Of a DNA stretch of 43,851 nt, positions 1-10,437 are shown one piece after another. Positions within the stretch are counted from its first letter, which is position 1; each line of letters begins with the position of its first letter. The notes under the pieces were generated by a model that did not search any database, was not told the origin of the DNA, and was given only the letters and a program-made list of their open reading frames with translations. The stretch is from Cyanophora paradoxa (taxonomy: Eukaryota > Glaucocystophyceae > Cyanophorales > Cyanophoraceae), in the NCBI GenBank assembly GCA_004431415.1, contig QPMI01000583.1, positions 1-43,851 on the forward strand. The letters run 5' to 3'. Both the position numbers and the translations under genes were made by a program.

Positions 1-54
1 ACGAAATGGTGGCTCTATCATTTCACCAGCCACAAATTCATCCAAATCAGTCAT
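1..54 (-). CDS. Packaging ATPase, N-terminal 18 codons only (left copy, cut by window edge)
   Basis: The first 54 bases, read on the minus strand, start at an ATG (complement of 52-54) and encode a peptide beginning MTDLDEF. It aligns with the start of the ATPase at 34066 in the right copy, which begins MQDLEEF and has the same following EMI. The rest lies outside the window, so no Walker motif is visible here. The position, just downstream of the capsid gene in the direction of transcription, is the same in both copies. The protein would be the A32/FtsK-like genome-packaging ATPase; this rests on homology to the right copy. Confidence 0.6.
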   Translation of the reverse strand, partial: MTDLDEFVAGEMIEPPFR

Positions 55-126
55 TGTTGTATATCTTTCTTAATAAAGACATATAAAAATAATGCAGGAG
101 ACTGAATATCGTCACAATCTACAAAT

Positions 127-1472
127 TTATACGACGAAGCCATCTTTGTCCAAAATTATATAGGAATGCATGAGAGCGCGAACATTAACATCGATTACCT
201 TATCTGAAGGCATGTACAGGGTGAGGAATGAAGAGAGGAATTTGTTAAATCAACATAACCAGACTGGGCAATATTTCGAATTGCCTTCTCTCCATCAATG
301 CAGAAACTTAAACCTGAAAGGACATAGCGATCAGCAACCTTATCCATGTTAGAGCATTTGAAGGCATCAGCAATTAGCTCAGCACCTTTGAGTAGGGAAA
401 TTGGCTCAGTGGCAAAAGTCGCTGTCCATTAATTTCAACAGTGAAAGTAATATCTTTGGAGTTGGCATAGGTCTTAAGAACACTGTGGGAGCCAGTGGAT
501 TTATCAACAGTTGCATTATCACGAACTGAAACAAGCAGAGCATAAACAAGACCTGAGATTTGAGAGAGTTAATTCGATTGGGTTGGGCATTGCCCTTGGC
601 AGGGAAAGCACTAGCATCTACAAATCCAATATCAAGGGAGGGAATAGCCATGCCAGTAGTCTTTACTTTTCAATTACAGTAGCGAAAGCTCATCAGAAAC
701 ATTAATAGCATGCATGTAAAGGCGAGGAGAAGTAATAGAAATGACAGGGTTGTTGCACCAAGAGTAAAGTCTGTGATGTTTTGACCAACATTTGCCAGAA
801 CAGTTTCAGCAGGGGCAGTTCCAAGACCATCATCTTTTGAATAATCTACATCAGCTGCTGCAACAGTAAGACCACGACCACCATAGGAAGTTTCAACATA
901 ACCCTTTCCAGCATCCTTAAACCAAAACAGTAACAACATTTCACCAGATAAAGCACCAAGGGGAAGGTAGTGATTTAGCCAAGGCACAGGAATTTCAACG
1001 AAAAATGAGCCACCAAGCGGTTGGTTCCATGAGCAGGAATGCCATGAACCATGCCCATTGATCGCTTCTTTTTAGCTAGTTGATCCTCCGAATAATAGAC
1101 CAGGGGGAAATGAGCAAGGAAATCAGATGGAATATGGTAGGTGTAAGATCCATAGTAATTCAAGTCGCTGAACTAAAGCACCAACTGGGCGAGGTATCCA
1201 TGCGAACTAGGTCAGTATCACCAGCAAAAGTGATGGCTGAAGTCGAAAGCAAGTTCGAGTTTTCCACAGAAATTGTAGCGAGGTAGCTTGAAGAAATGCG
1301 ATTTCCCACATTTATTCTCAAAGTATTGCTGGGATTCACAACAACTAGAACTGGCTAGACTTGGATTCGAGACCAAGCATAAGAGAGTTATCCAGGAAAA
1401 GGCTTTCGCCTCCTCTGGGGTTGTTAGGGCTTCTTTCAGCGAAAGTCTTTGAAGAGTGGAAGTGATATCCAT
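127..1472 (-). pseudogene. Probable major capsid protein, frameshifted (left copy)
   Basis: This minus-strand region is co-linear with 34126-35491 of the right copy. It reads in at least four successive frame segments, so it carries several small indels relative to an open gene of about 450 codons. I chose the ATG at 1472 because it gives MDITSTLQRLSLKEAL, the same start as in the right copy, and the stop at 127 because it ends the last segment. Shared blocks include LPRYNFCGKLELAFD near the N-terminus and LNHYLPLGALSGEM in the middle. The call of double jelly-roll major capsid protein is inferred from length, position between packaging ATPase and penton-like gene, and its status as the largest capsid-block protein; I see no diagnostic short motif. 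The breaks may be decay or sequencing indels. Confidence 0.5.
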
Positions 1473-1524
1473 TATATTCTCTTTTATTATACTGCAACAT
1501 AAAAAATCTACCAATGATCCTAAT

Positions 1525-2553
1525 TTATGCGAAGCTTGTAATAACTGGATAGGAAGGGTGAAGCTGCGACATCTCATCTTAAAGTATTCATAAACTGGGT
1601 CTCCTGCTGGCTCATCACCATAGCGAATTTCAAAGGTCAGATGAACAGGTTGACCCTCAAAATCAATTGGTTCATTTACAGCATTAACAATATCAACCGA
1701 GAAAGTGGATAATCCAACCTTTTTATATAGTATTTGTAAAGTGGATGAGCTCTGTTGAATTGTAAACAACATGCTCACCATAGTCTTTATCAGGGACCAC
1801 TATTTTGTGAAAGTAACCAGTCAGAAGACCATCCCCACATTGAACCAGATCACCCAGCTCCTTTACTCTCACAAACAAAACACTGTCCCTGTCTTCTCAG
1901 GCTCAAAAGAAGATATTAATGCCATTCACTCGACCATCAGTAAAGATTCCATCAGTGAGAGCATCATAAACTTGGGATTTGATTGGGGAATTCCCATATC
2001 TTCCAGGATCAAGACCAAGCAGTCTAGCTGAACTCAATAGCTTTTGGATTGTTTGTTGGCTTGGGTTTACAGCAAGTGAGAAAGCCAGGTAAAAAGGCAC
2101 TGCCGAGTGGAATATAATTCGTTTCAGTGACTCATCCCATTTGCAGCGAATGGATGGTTGAGGAGTTCTGCCAATGAATTTTGAGTTGATTACATTCACC
2201 AGCTGTTGGTGGCTTTGGATGGGGGTCTCGCGATTTACCATGAATTGTTTCCATTGTTCAAAATCAGCAGCTGGGCGAGTTGTTGGAATTCCTGAGCTTC
2301 CAGCTCCTGGAGTTTGTTCAGAATAATAAATACTAAATGTGTTATCAACTGTTACATCTCCTGCTTTGGTTTCACCACTCACCATAGGGATGCTGTTATA
2401 AAATTCGGCTGAGACCAGTCTCACAGCCCTCACATTCTCATAAGTACTGGGGAGTCTAGCCACAAAGCTTGATGTGGGACCATCACCAGAGATTGTATTA
2501 AATGAGCTAACCTCGATGTAATCCACAGGCATTCTTCTTTTATCTATATTCAT
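1525..2553 (-). CDS. Minor capsid (penton-like) protein A, frameshifted near the C-terminus (left copy)
   Basis: The gene starts at the ATG at 2553 (MNIDKRRMPVDYIEVSS) and runs open for 216 codons to 1903. The homologous reading then continues in another frame (VGLSTFSVDIVNAV, then FEIRYGDEPAGDPVYEYFKM) to about 1525. The right copy (35544-36574) shows the same layout. The N-terminal block, with an IEVSSFN strand, a polar linker, a FVARLP strand and then VRAVRLVSAEFYNS, resembles Polinton and adintovirus minor capsid proteins, where a VxSVELxSxExPN-like strand is typical. It is distantly similar to the divergent neighbour at 2562. The predicted role is the penton vertex protein of the virion. 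Family assignment is by pattern and context. Confidence 0.55.
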
Positions 2554-2561
2554 ATATTAAA
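2554..2561. promoter_or_regulatory. 8-bp divergent start-to-start spacer between two penton-like genes (left copy)
   Basis: The start codons of the minus-strand gene at 2553 and the plus-strand gene at 2562 are only 8 bp apart, separated by atattaaa. The right copy keeps the same 8 bp (36575-36582). Any promoter must overlap the opposite coding region or this AT-rich core, and the transcripts must have extremely short leaders if both ATGs are used. Confidence 0.55.
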
Positions 2562-3433
2562 ATGAACCGGCTTGTTAATATTGATAGCAGGGATAGAAGC
2601 CAAGGACAAAATGAAAACTCTTACAGGGTCACCCTCACAACTCCAGTAGAGAGACCAAGGGAATGTAGGGTTCTCTATGCAGAGATTCCAAACAGTATCT
2701 ATAACAGTGTGGGAACTGATCATCTAACAGTTCAGTTTAATTACCAAGATGGTTCATATAACCAAGTGATCACACAACAAGTGTATCCCCTTCCAGTGGC
2801 TACATCAATCAGTCATTTTGGGTAACACACCCTTATAATTATGGGCTGAACTATTCAAGCTTCCAAACCATTGCAGGCAAAACAGTAGCTTTTGAGTTCA
2901 AGATATTCTACAATCCAACTACCTATAAAGTGGAGTTTTACAGTAATCATGAGTTTCGTTTTATGCAAGCAACAAGCGAATAGGGAAGCTTTTGGGTGTG
3001 AGTTCTACTGAATACACACTGGGTATTATAGCACTCCTCCTGTTGGTGGATCTCCCTATCGACCTGAGAACCTTTTAAAGTATGATGGCAAACCTATTAC
3101 ACCTGATCACCCAGCATGGGGAATCACCTTCTCAGGACCCAGACTCTCCTCTAAGCCCTTGCAATATTATTTTGACAGCAGGAAGATGTCTGATATGAAT
3201 GTGAGCAGTATCTGTACATGCATATTAAAGAGCTTGCCCCTTGCCAGCAGACACAATATAATTCCGAAATCGCAACCACATAACCAGGGGCAATCCTTAG
3301 ATTGCAATTGAGTAAGGATATAGGTGGCTATGTTTACCATAGTGGTGAACATGCAGAATTCATTCAGATAAATGACAGAAACCTGGTGATAAGGAACTCA
3401 CAGTTGAGTTTAAAGATTACTTTGGTGAACTGA
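2562..3433 (+). CDS. Minor capsid (penton-like) protein B, frameshifted (left copy)
   Basis: The ATG at 2562 opens MNRLVNIDSRDRSQGQ and the frame closes after 87 codons. Homology to the intact 293-aa right copy (36583-37464) then continues in other frames to the TGA at 3431-3433, so there are several small indels. The N-terminus has an IDSRDR motif, a SYRVTLTTPVE strand and CRVLYAEIPNSIYNS. This matches the general pattern of Polinton/adintovirus minor capsid proteins and repeats the plan of the divergent neighbour. I infer duplication of an ancestral vertex protein. An alternative is a fibre-docking or minor coat protein. Confidence 0.5.
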
Positions 3434-3472
3434 TTGATATGAATGGAATCGATAATTCTTTTCAGTTGGAGT

Positions 3473-5024
3473 TTATCGAATAAAGGCACCTGTAAAGTCA
3501 ACTCTCATTGTGGAGCATTCACATACACAAGGGGATAAATGCGAATATATTTAATTCTGAGAGAAAAACCTATGTAAAAGCATCCTTGATGCTGAGAGGA
3601 AATCCACTCAATAGAGCCACATCACCTGAGTTGTGAGCATTGTTAATGTTCTCACAGACATATATTTTGTTTTGCCCATCTGATCGAATAAAAGACCAGT
3701 TGATCCCATCAGTGGATGTTGCCACATTGAAAGTCTTAATAAAAGCATTGTGTCCCTGATCCATAGGCAATCACAGAAGAGAGTTCAAAAGTATATGGAA
3801 AAGCAACTTGAAGGTATTCAGTGGGGGTTTCCCATATCTGCTCAGGAGCATAGGCTCCAGCTTCCCAGCCAAATGCTGAAGGTCTAGCCATGAAAGGCTC
3901 TTTACCTGTCACAGAGGATGAGGCAGTAAAGGCATCATCTGCAAGCTGATACCAATTGGCATCCAAAGGAGGTGATGTAGTGAGAGTGGATGAGATGTAA
4001 GCCTTTGTAGGGTTCTTTAGTTCATAGTTTGCTACTAGAAGGCTGCAAAGCTTATTGATCATATCATTGTTTGCTGCTATGTAGGTTTCAGTAAATGCAA
4101 GCATATCTGGAATCTTTGTGGTGTCATCCAGGGAGCTTACTATGTGATTCGGAAGAGGTACTGATAGCCTGTAATATCTCCCATAATCCTGATCATAGTT
4201 GTAGGGTAACAACTCCTCCATCTTATCAAGGGCAGATAGCTCACTTGCAGCCATGAGCATGTTAATCAATGGGCTTCCATCTGTTGAGGCAATCCATGAG
4301 AGAATGCCCCAGCTGTTGACAGTCTCATAAGCATAACCCACATAATCAGACTCTAAATGTGGGTCCACCTCTCCACAAGATATACTTATTACTATAATAT
4401 CATCATCATCACTGTAAATTTTCTTTGCATGGCTGTAACCACACACACTGGGATTATTGTTTCCAGAAATGGCACCATCAATGAGACAGACATATACTCC
4501 CCGATTGAAATCAACAATGCTTACAGGTGAAAAGTATGTAGGAGCAGCAGAAGTAGCCCTAGCAGCAATCTTACAGGCATAAAGTTGTAATTGTTGTCAT
4601 TTGTGATAAATATTGGTTTCATATTCTGAGTATCAAAGGATGTAATCACAATGTCCTTTAGGGAATCCTGTATTAGTGATTCACCAGTAACTGAATTGAT
4701 TGCAGTCTCCAAGGGTCCCACATCATACTTTGTATTAAAAAGGGCATTTTCGATTATATTTCGAGGATTTGCGAAAATCAAGGGCAGTTGAGTTAGGTAA
4801 ATATTGTGTAAATCGTTTGCTGTCAGTTTAGGTTCACCTGGTTTATCAGGATGCCTGATGTTTAACCCAATAGCAATGATCCCACCAGTGGAAGTTCCAC
4901 TCACAAGATCCACAAGATCGATTATTCTCCTGCCAGTTCGATTTTCGATTTCTTTTAGCAGCCTGGTTATGATAATGCCCCTTGCACCTCCCCCTGACAG
5001 ACTTAGGACTATTTTGAGAGGCAT
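3473..5024 (-). CDS. Patatin-like phospholipase with C-terminal F5/8C (discoidin)-like domain, frameshifted (left copy)
   Basis: The start at 5024 gives MPLKIVLSLSGGGARG. The oxyanion-hole motif GGGARG is at residues 11-16 and the nucleophile motif GTSTG is at 43-47 (Ser45), the standard patatin arrangement. The second dyad residue is seen as IDGAISG near 4460-4480, in another frame after a frameshift at about 4540. Downstream come an acidic SDDDDI stretch, an ASSS.../WEAG block and then STDGINWSFI, where a discoidin-like domain lies; the right copy ends it with IRIYPLVYVNAP. The gene ends near 3473 and would encode about 515 aa when open. Patatins hydrolyse acyl esters of phospholipids; discoidin domains bind glycans or lipid headgroups. 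Membrane disruption during entry or exit is an inference. It is convergent with penton-like B and divergent from the fibre gene, 43 bp away. Confidence 0.8.
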
Positions 5025-5067
5025 CTTTTACTTATCAGGAATTTTATAAATCCATATAGTAAAAGCC

Positions 5068-8000
5068 ATGAGCTTCAATTACCCACCCAATCTAGAAACC
5101 ATTCAAGATGATAATGCAAGCAGCACCAAGCATGTGAACTTTGATAATATTAAAGTAAAGGGTTCAGTTTCAATTGACCACAGCTCTGATAATTCATCAA
5201 AGACTCAATCAAGGGAGCATGCTTTATCTGTGAATCAAACCGATCCAGATAAAGAGGATGTCAGTGTTGCTTTTAGCTTGGGTAATGTGAAAGCAAACCA
5301 AGTGGCAGAGATTAAAGCAACCAGAAGGAGACCTAGGAAACTAAAAACCAGTGGCACCCATCCAGATATACCTTCCAGGTTTGATAGTGGTCGTTTGGTT
5401 TTCAATGTTCAAGATGAGCAGGGCAAACAGAACACAGCTTTGCGAATTTACAATGAGGGCAGCACTGCAAAAGCTGAGGTCCCCCAAGTATTGCAAGTGG
5501 GTCCCATTGCCAACACAAATCAGGTCTCCTACACAAATGATGTATACCCCAAGGATATTACATATGACTTTGCGAGGAATGAGCCTTTTGGGTTTTTTAC
5601 TCCAAAAGATGTCCATCAAAAAAAGCCATCAATTACAATCAACAGTAGCCCCAGTCAACCAGTAGCAATCCATTTACACCCTGATTTAGTCGAAATGGAT
5701 AGGCACCTTTTGCCTTTGTATAGCAATGTGAAAGACCTTGGAATTCGAACCAGGCAATGGCGAAATATCCATGGCAGTAATGTGTATGCAAATGGTGAGA
5801 AGCTTGTTAGTGAGAAAACCCTAAGAGAAATCATTGAGCATTATGGTCCCAATGGACCTACTGTCCCATTCCCTATTCCATTTCCCAATGGACCACCCGA
5901 TTTAACACCAAAGAAGCAGCCTGGAAGAGAATACACAGCCACTGAGGATGTAGCCTTTGGGCAGCACATTGTTAGTTGGGAGCAAGTTCGCAATAAACCT
6001 ATAATTGAACCAAAAAAGCAAATAGATGAGCAGTATTTACCTCCTGAAATCGATATATTAGAGCTTGATGAATATCAATTCGTTCCAGATGAGGAGGAGT
6101 ATTTACCAGATGGTTTTGACCCACAAGAGTATGAGTATGATCAATATGACCCCAATGAGGAGGAGTATTTACCTGATGGCTTAGATCCACAAGAGTATGA
6201 GTATGAGCAAAATTATGAACCCCATGAAAATTACCTACCAGATGGTCATGATCCACCAGCAGTTGATTATGAGCAACCTTATGAACCCCATGAGGAATTG
6301 TTACCAGATGGATTTCGACCTGAGATCTGGGAGTTCTTTCCTGATTATGAACAAATTAATAATAAACCTGCAAAGTATCCCCCAGAGGATCACAATCATG
6401 ATTGGGATGAGATCTTAGGCAAACCTCAAAAGTATCCACCAGAAGATCACAGGCATGATTGGGGTGATATTGATGGGATACCTACTGAGTTCCCACCAAG
6501 CAAACATGAACATATTTGGGATGAGATCAATGACCAACCAGAATTCGCAAAGGTAGAGCCTCTTGATAACTTGGGGGTTTCTCTTTATCAGACTTGTAAT
6601 GTCCCAGAAAGAATCTTTTTGAATGAACACTATGTACATGTGAATGGGACACTTGCAAATTCAGCTATGAGAGGACCACTTCATATTAGGACATTACCAG
6701 GCTCTTTTGAAACCCCACCACCACCAGGAGCAACCATACCAAATATCTTTGTGTCAAGCTACATGGAGGCTGACATTCCCACAGACCTAGCAAAATTTCA
6801 ACTCTGCTATACAGGTTCATGTTGCAGATGTGAGCAGTCTGGATGGATCAAGACCAATGATAGTATTCAGCAGAGATAAATATTCCTACATTCCCATAGT
6901 GGGAACTGCAAATGATAATTATGGGAGAGCAGAGCTTGCATGGATTAAAACAGATTATGGTGGGGTTCTGGAAGCCAATCAGAGGATGGCTGCAAAAAAC
7001 ATACACAATGAAAATATTTCGAGAGTGGTCACAGAGGATTATCTTACTGCTGTTGTTCTTGTGAATATAGTCACCCTTGCTATGCTTGCAAATTATGTAA
7101 CGAAAAATGAACTTGCTCTTGAATTATCAAAGTATCTTCTCAAAACAGGTGGAACAATCACAGGGGACCTTACTGTTACCAGTAACCTTTACACAAGTAA
7201 CCTTTATGCAAGCAATATAACTGTCGATTTTCTTACTGTTACATCTAATGCAAACCTCCCACATCATCCAACTTCAAATGTTGTGGATGGGTGGATCAAA
7301 AACCATACCCACACCAAAGACCAAATTATAGATTTTGATCACACTCATGCCTGGTCGAATATTGTGGACAAACCATTGACTTTTCCCCCAGATGATCACA
7401 CCCATGCCTGGTCAAATATTGTAGACAAACCTATCACCTTCCCTCCTGATACTCACACTCATGATTATACCCAGATCACCAACTGCAATCACAGACACCC
7501 TTGGAGTGAAATCGATCAGCAACCCAAATTTGCATCTGCAGGCAATCTGTTAACAGATTTCCCACATGGTGTGAGTCTTTACCAGAGCAATGCCATACCT
7601 GAAAGGCTGCAAGTCAATGACTATTATGTAAATCGAAAAGGCATTGATGCAGGGACCACTATGGAGGGTGAATTATACATCAGACCCCCTACAAGAATGC
7701 AGATGATTGCAGCAGGTGGAAACTTTGGAGCATTGGACACCAAACCAGGTATCTATTTGACAAGTTACTATGCTGATGACATCCCAATGACAGCAGGATT
7801 ACCACCACTCCCATCTGATCCAGTGAACTTTGATGATAAAGATGCAGCAATCCAAATAAATGTTACTGATGTGAGTGATTTGGATGGTTCAAGACCAAAG
7901 TTAATATTTAGCAGGGAGAGACTGTTACCTGATGCTCTCATAGGAAATCGAGATGACTATAAGAGATGTGAGATGGCATGGATCAAAACGAATTATAATG

Positions 8001-9322
8001 GTGGAGTTGGTGAGGGAGTTCTAGAGATCAATCAGAGGGCAGCAGCAAAGAATATTCACAATGAGACCATATCAAGAGTGGTGACAGAGGATTACCTTCA
8101 AGCCCAGAACTACATAGATGAAACAGAACTTAATACAATCATTGCAGGTATAGGAGTCACAGGAAATTACCTCCCTCTCACAGGTGGGATTATTGATGGA
8201 ACAGTAACAGCATGCAATTTCTTTGTCCACACTGAAAGCAATCAAACCTTCCCTGTGGTTCACCCAGGAGGTGAGTATGAGATTCCAGATGATCCAGCTA
8301 TCATGCCCATCAAGATTGATCTACCTTCTGATTATGTAGGAAGGGGTGAACTGAAAACCATTTCATTTACAGGAGATTATAATGATCTCATTAATAAACC
8401 TACTGCTGCAAATCTGCATCCTGTGGCATTTTCAGGAAGCTTCCTTGATCTTAATAATAGATCACACACCCACACAAAGGCAGAGATCACAGATTTCGCA
8501 CACACTCACACAAAATCACAGATAACAGATTTTGCTCACACCCACACCAGAGCAGATATTACGAATTTCGCTCACACTCATGTTAAATCTGAGATCACAG
8601 ATTTTGCACACACTCACACCAAGTCACAGATAACAGATTTTGCTCACAATCACACAAAGGCAGAGATTACAGACTTTGCACACACTCATGATTGGAATAC
8701 AGATATCTATAACAAACCTGCAATATTCTCAGGCAACTACAATGATTTGACCAATAGACCAACTCTTGATCCCTTCACAGCAACCACTATTAGAGCCAAC
8801 AGCACAATGTATGTAGGATCAGGTCAGATTGTAGAACCAGCAGGACCAATGTTTGATGAAACATGGTTTTTCCACAATTCGCAGAATTATTATGATCAAA
8901 CACTACTTGTGAGAGGGAATGCCTATGCAAGGAATTTCTATGCTATGAACCCTTCAAATAATCAGACTATCAGTAGATGCATTACAGAAGCAGATCTTTC
9001 CAGTCAACTCAATGCATATTTTAATGGGAAAATTCAAGCAGGAAAGTATGTTTACACTACTCCTGTTTTGAACTACAATAATCTCTATGTGTTCAATCTA
9101 ACTATCTATTTTACCAATGCCTTTGCTTCTCCTCCTGTTGTGACAGCAACAGTAAGGCATGAAGGACAAGATCCAAATTATCAAGCAACTCCTGTCATTT
9201 TTACTGTGAACCTGTTGGAGGTTTACAGTAACTATTTCACTTGTGAACTTTTCACTGATCCATATGCAATGAATAATTCATCCAAAACTGTGACAATCCA
9301 TTACATTGCTGTCGCAATTTAA
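5068..9322 (+). CDS. Long phage-type fibre protein, one frameshift at about 6800 (left copy)
   Basis: Two long overlapping frames (5068-6879, 603 aa; then 6830-9322) make one gene of about 1,400 codons with one frameshift near 6790-6820. The internal duplicate of this block at 7850-7920 is open across the equivalent point. N-terminal part: charged region, then LGIRTRQWRNIHGSN, a motif like phage tail-fibre shaft segments. Middle: an acidic EEYLPDG repeat (about 6091-6330) and DHNHDW/DHRHDW segments (6390-6470). Second half: NHTHTK and DHTHAW repeats (7300-7480), two copies of a block ending in SRVVTEDYL, LPLTGG (about 8172) and six 12-aa HTHTK repeats (8465-8680). The C-terminus is a beta-rich tip with YFTNAFASPP. 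HxH motifs in T4 long tail fibres bind iron in a trimeric needle. A trimeric, metal-stabilised adhesin is the likely role. Confidence 0.72.
6091..6330 (+). repeat. Acidic EEYLPDG-DPQEYEY repeat inside the fibre gene
   Basis: Four tandem units of roughly 20-27 residues share the pattern EEYLPDG, then DPQEYEY or a variant, then a short Asp/Glu/Tyr/Pro linker. Unit starts are near 6091, 6157, 6229 and 6292. The repeat is extremely acidic and tyrosine-rich and precedes the His-containing DHNHDW segments. The right copy carries the same array (about 40090-40310) broken by indels. Confidence 0.75.
8465..8680 (+). repeat. Six 36-bp (12-aa) HxH repeats in the fibre gene
   Basis: Units start at 8465, 8501, 8537, 8573, 8609 and 8645, followed by a partial unit at 8681. 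Each encodes HTHTKAEITDFA or a close variant (HTHTKSQITDFA, HTHTRADITNFA, HTHVKSEITDFA, HNHTKAEITDFA). Exact 36-nt spacing with synonymous differences shows selection on protein. The His-x-His spacing matches metal-binding tail-fibre repeats of phages. Confidence 0.9.
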
Positions 9323-9330
9323 CTATTTGA

Positions 9331-9341
9331 TTAATATAAAG
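9331..9341 (+). promoter_or_regulatory. TAATATAAAG box directly before a short-fibre gene
   Basis: The sequence taatataaag abuts the ATG at 9342, and the identical ten bases lie at 10427-10436, two nucleotides before the ATG of the next paralogue at 10438. Other genes have related AT-rich boxes just upstream: tatataaaag before the right capsid ATG (35491) and gtaaa before 12653. This suggests a compact late-type promoter with a very short leader. Confidence 0.45.
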
Positions 9342-10415
9342 ATGACCTCACTATTAGAGATCCCAAACTATGAACTTGCAGCCAAATCACTCCATAGCAC
9401 CTCTCATGGAGTAGTTGATTCAACCCCTGGGTATATTTGCACTGAAACTTCAAGTAATACCTCTTTCACAGAGAATAATATACTCAGATTCAAAGAAATT
9501 CGATGTGATCGAAATGGAGGCAAGATAAGAACCACAGGCATTATAATCTCGAATAAAAATCAGATTCAAGCAGGTCAAATAGTCCCCAATTCAGCAATAT
9601 ATGATAATGTGGGTGGATTCACCACAGCAAAGATAGTTAATTTCGATAACACAATAAATAATTCGGCTCTTGTAGTCAGAAGTGGAGGAGCCTACATTGG
9701 TGATGGAGCAATTGTGGTGGGGACTGTCACAGCAAATCAGTTGACTGTGAATGGGACAAGCAGTTTTACTCAATTAATGAATATCAACTCTGGTCTTTTA
9801 GGAAATATAATTTATGGGACACTTCAAGCATTTCTGAGAGTTCAAACATCCGAAATTGGTACTGGAACAGATTCCAACATGACCTACAAAGTAAATGGTA
9901 ATACAATTGTCACTCTTGAAAAAACGACAGTTGCAGAGACAGAGATAAAATCATTCACACTTTCTCCAACTTGCTATCTGAAAAGGACCTATTGCCCAAG
10001 ATTTTGTGTCACAAAACTGTTACCCAATCAGACAGTATCAACATCATCATGGGCATCTGGCTCTCAAGTTACCTTTACAGTTCCTAGTTTCGCCACTTAT
10101 TATGTCAACAATGAAGGCAACTGGAATGATTGGTATTTATTTACTGCACCTGTTGCAGGTGTATACCGGGTTTTCTTCACAGCTCTCAGAGTAGATACTC
10201 AGACTTCTTATGTGACTATCTTAAAGCTTTCAATAAATGGAATTGCATCCAATTACGAATTTCAATGTTCATTAACAGGACAAATGGCTATCACATACGA
10301 AACATTAATTACTCTTAACATGGGGGACAGTGTTGGAATATTAAACTCAACAGGTGTTACTATCACTATAAGCCAACGATGTTACTTGGGCTGTTATCTG
10401 GTAAGCGCCATATAA
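9342..10415 (+). CDS. Short-fibre protein A with C1q-like head
   Basis: The frame is also open from 9306, but I chose the ATG at 9342 because it follows the TAATATAAAG box and does not overlap the fibre gene; it gives 357 aa. The N-terminal anchor holds TPGYICTETS, then KEIRCDRNGGKIRTTG and VVRSGGAYIGDG, blocks shared by all four tandem paralogues. A short shaft follows (VGTVTANQLTVNGTSSF, in phage-fibre style). The last ~140 residues (PRFCVTKLLP, then LFTAPVAGVYRVFF, then LNMGDSVGI, then CYLGCYL) fit the C1q/TNF-like jelly-roll pattern, in which FxAPxxGxYxF and a late GD strand are typical. C1q-like heads form trimers that bind protein or glycan ligands. The likely role is a trimeric virion adhesin. 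The gene is intact. Confidence 0.7.
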   Translation: MTSLLEIPNYELAAKSLHSTSHGVVDSTPGYICTETSSNTSFTENNILRFKEIRCDRNGGKIRTTGIIISNKNQIQAGQIVPNSAIYDNVGGFTTAKIVNFDNTINNSALVVRSGGAYIGDGAIVVGTVTANQLTVNGTSSFTQLMNINSGLLGNIIYGTLQAFLRVQTSEIGTGTDSNMTYKVNGNTIVTLEKTTVAETEIKSFTLSPTCYLKRTYCPRFCVTKLLPNQTVSTSSWASGSQVTFTVPSFATYYVNNEGNWNDWYLFTAPVAGVYRVFFTALRVDTQTSYVTILKLSINGIASNYEFQCSLTGQMAITYETLITLNMGDSVGILNSTGVTITISQRCYLGCYLVSAI

Positions 10416-10437
10416 TATTGTCTGTGTAATATAAAGA

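Noticed and set aside
4804-5049. Plus-strand 81-codon frame
   Set aside because: It is antisense to the patatin N-terminus, whose catalytic motifs are on the minus strand.
5999-6256. Minus-strand His/Thr-rich frame opposite the acidic repeats
   Set aside because: It is the complement of the repetitive fibre coding sequence; codon-level repeat conservation is on the plus strand.
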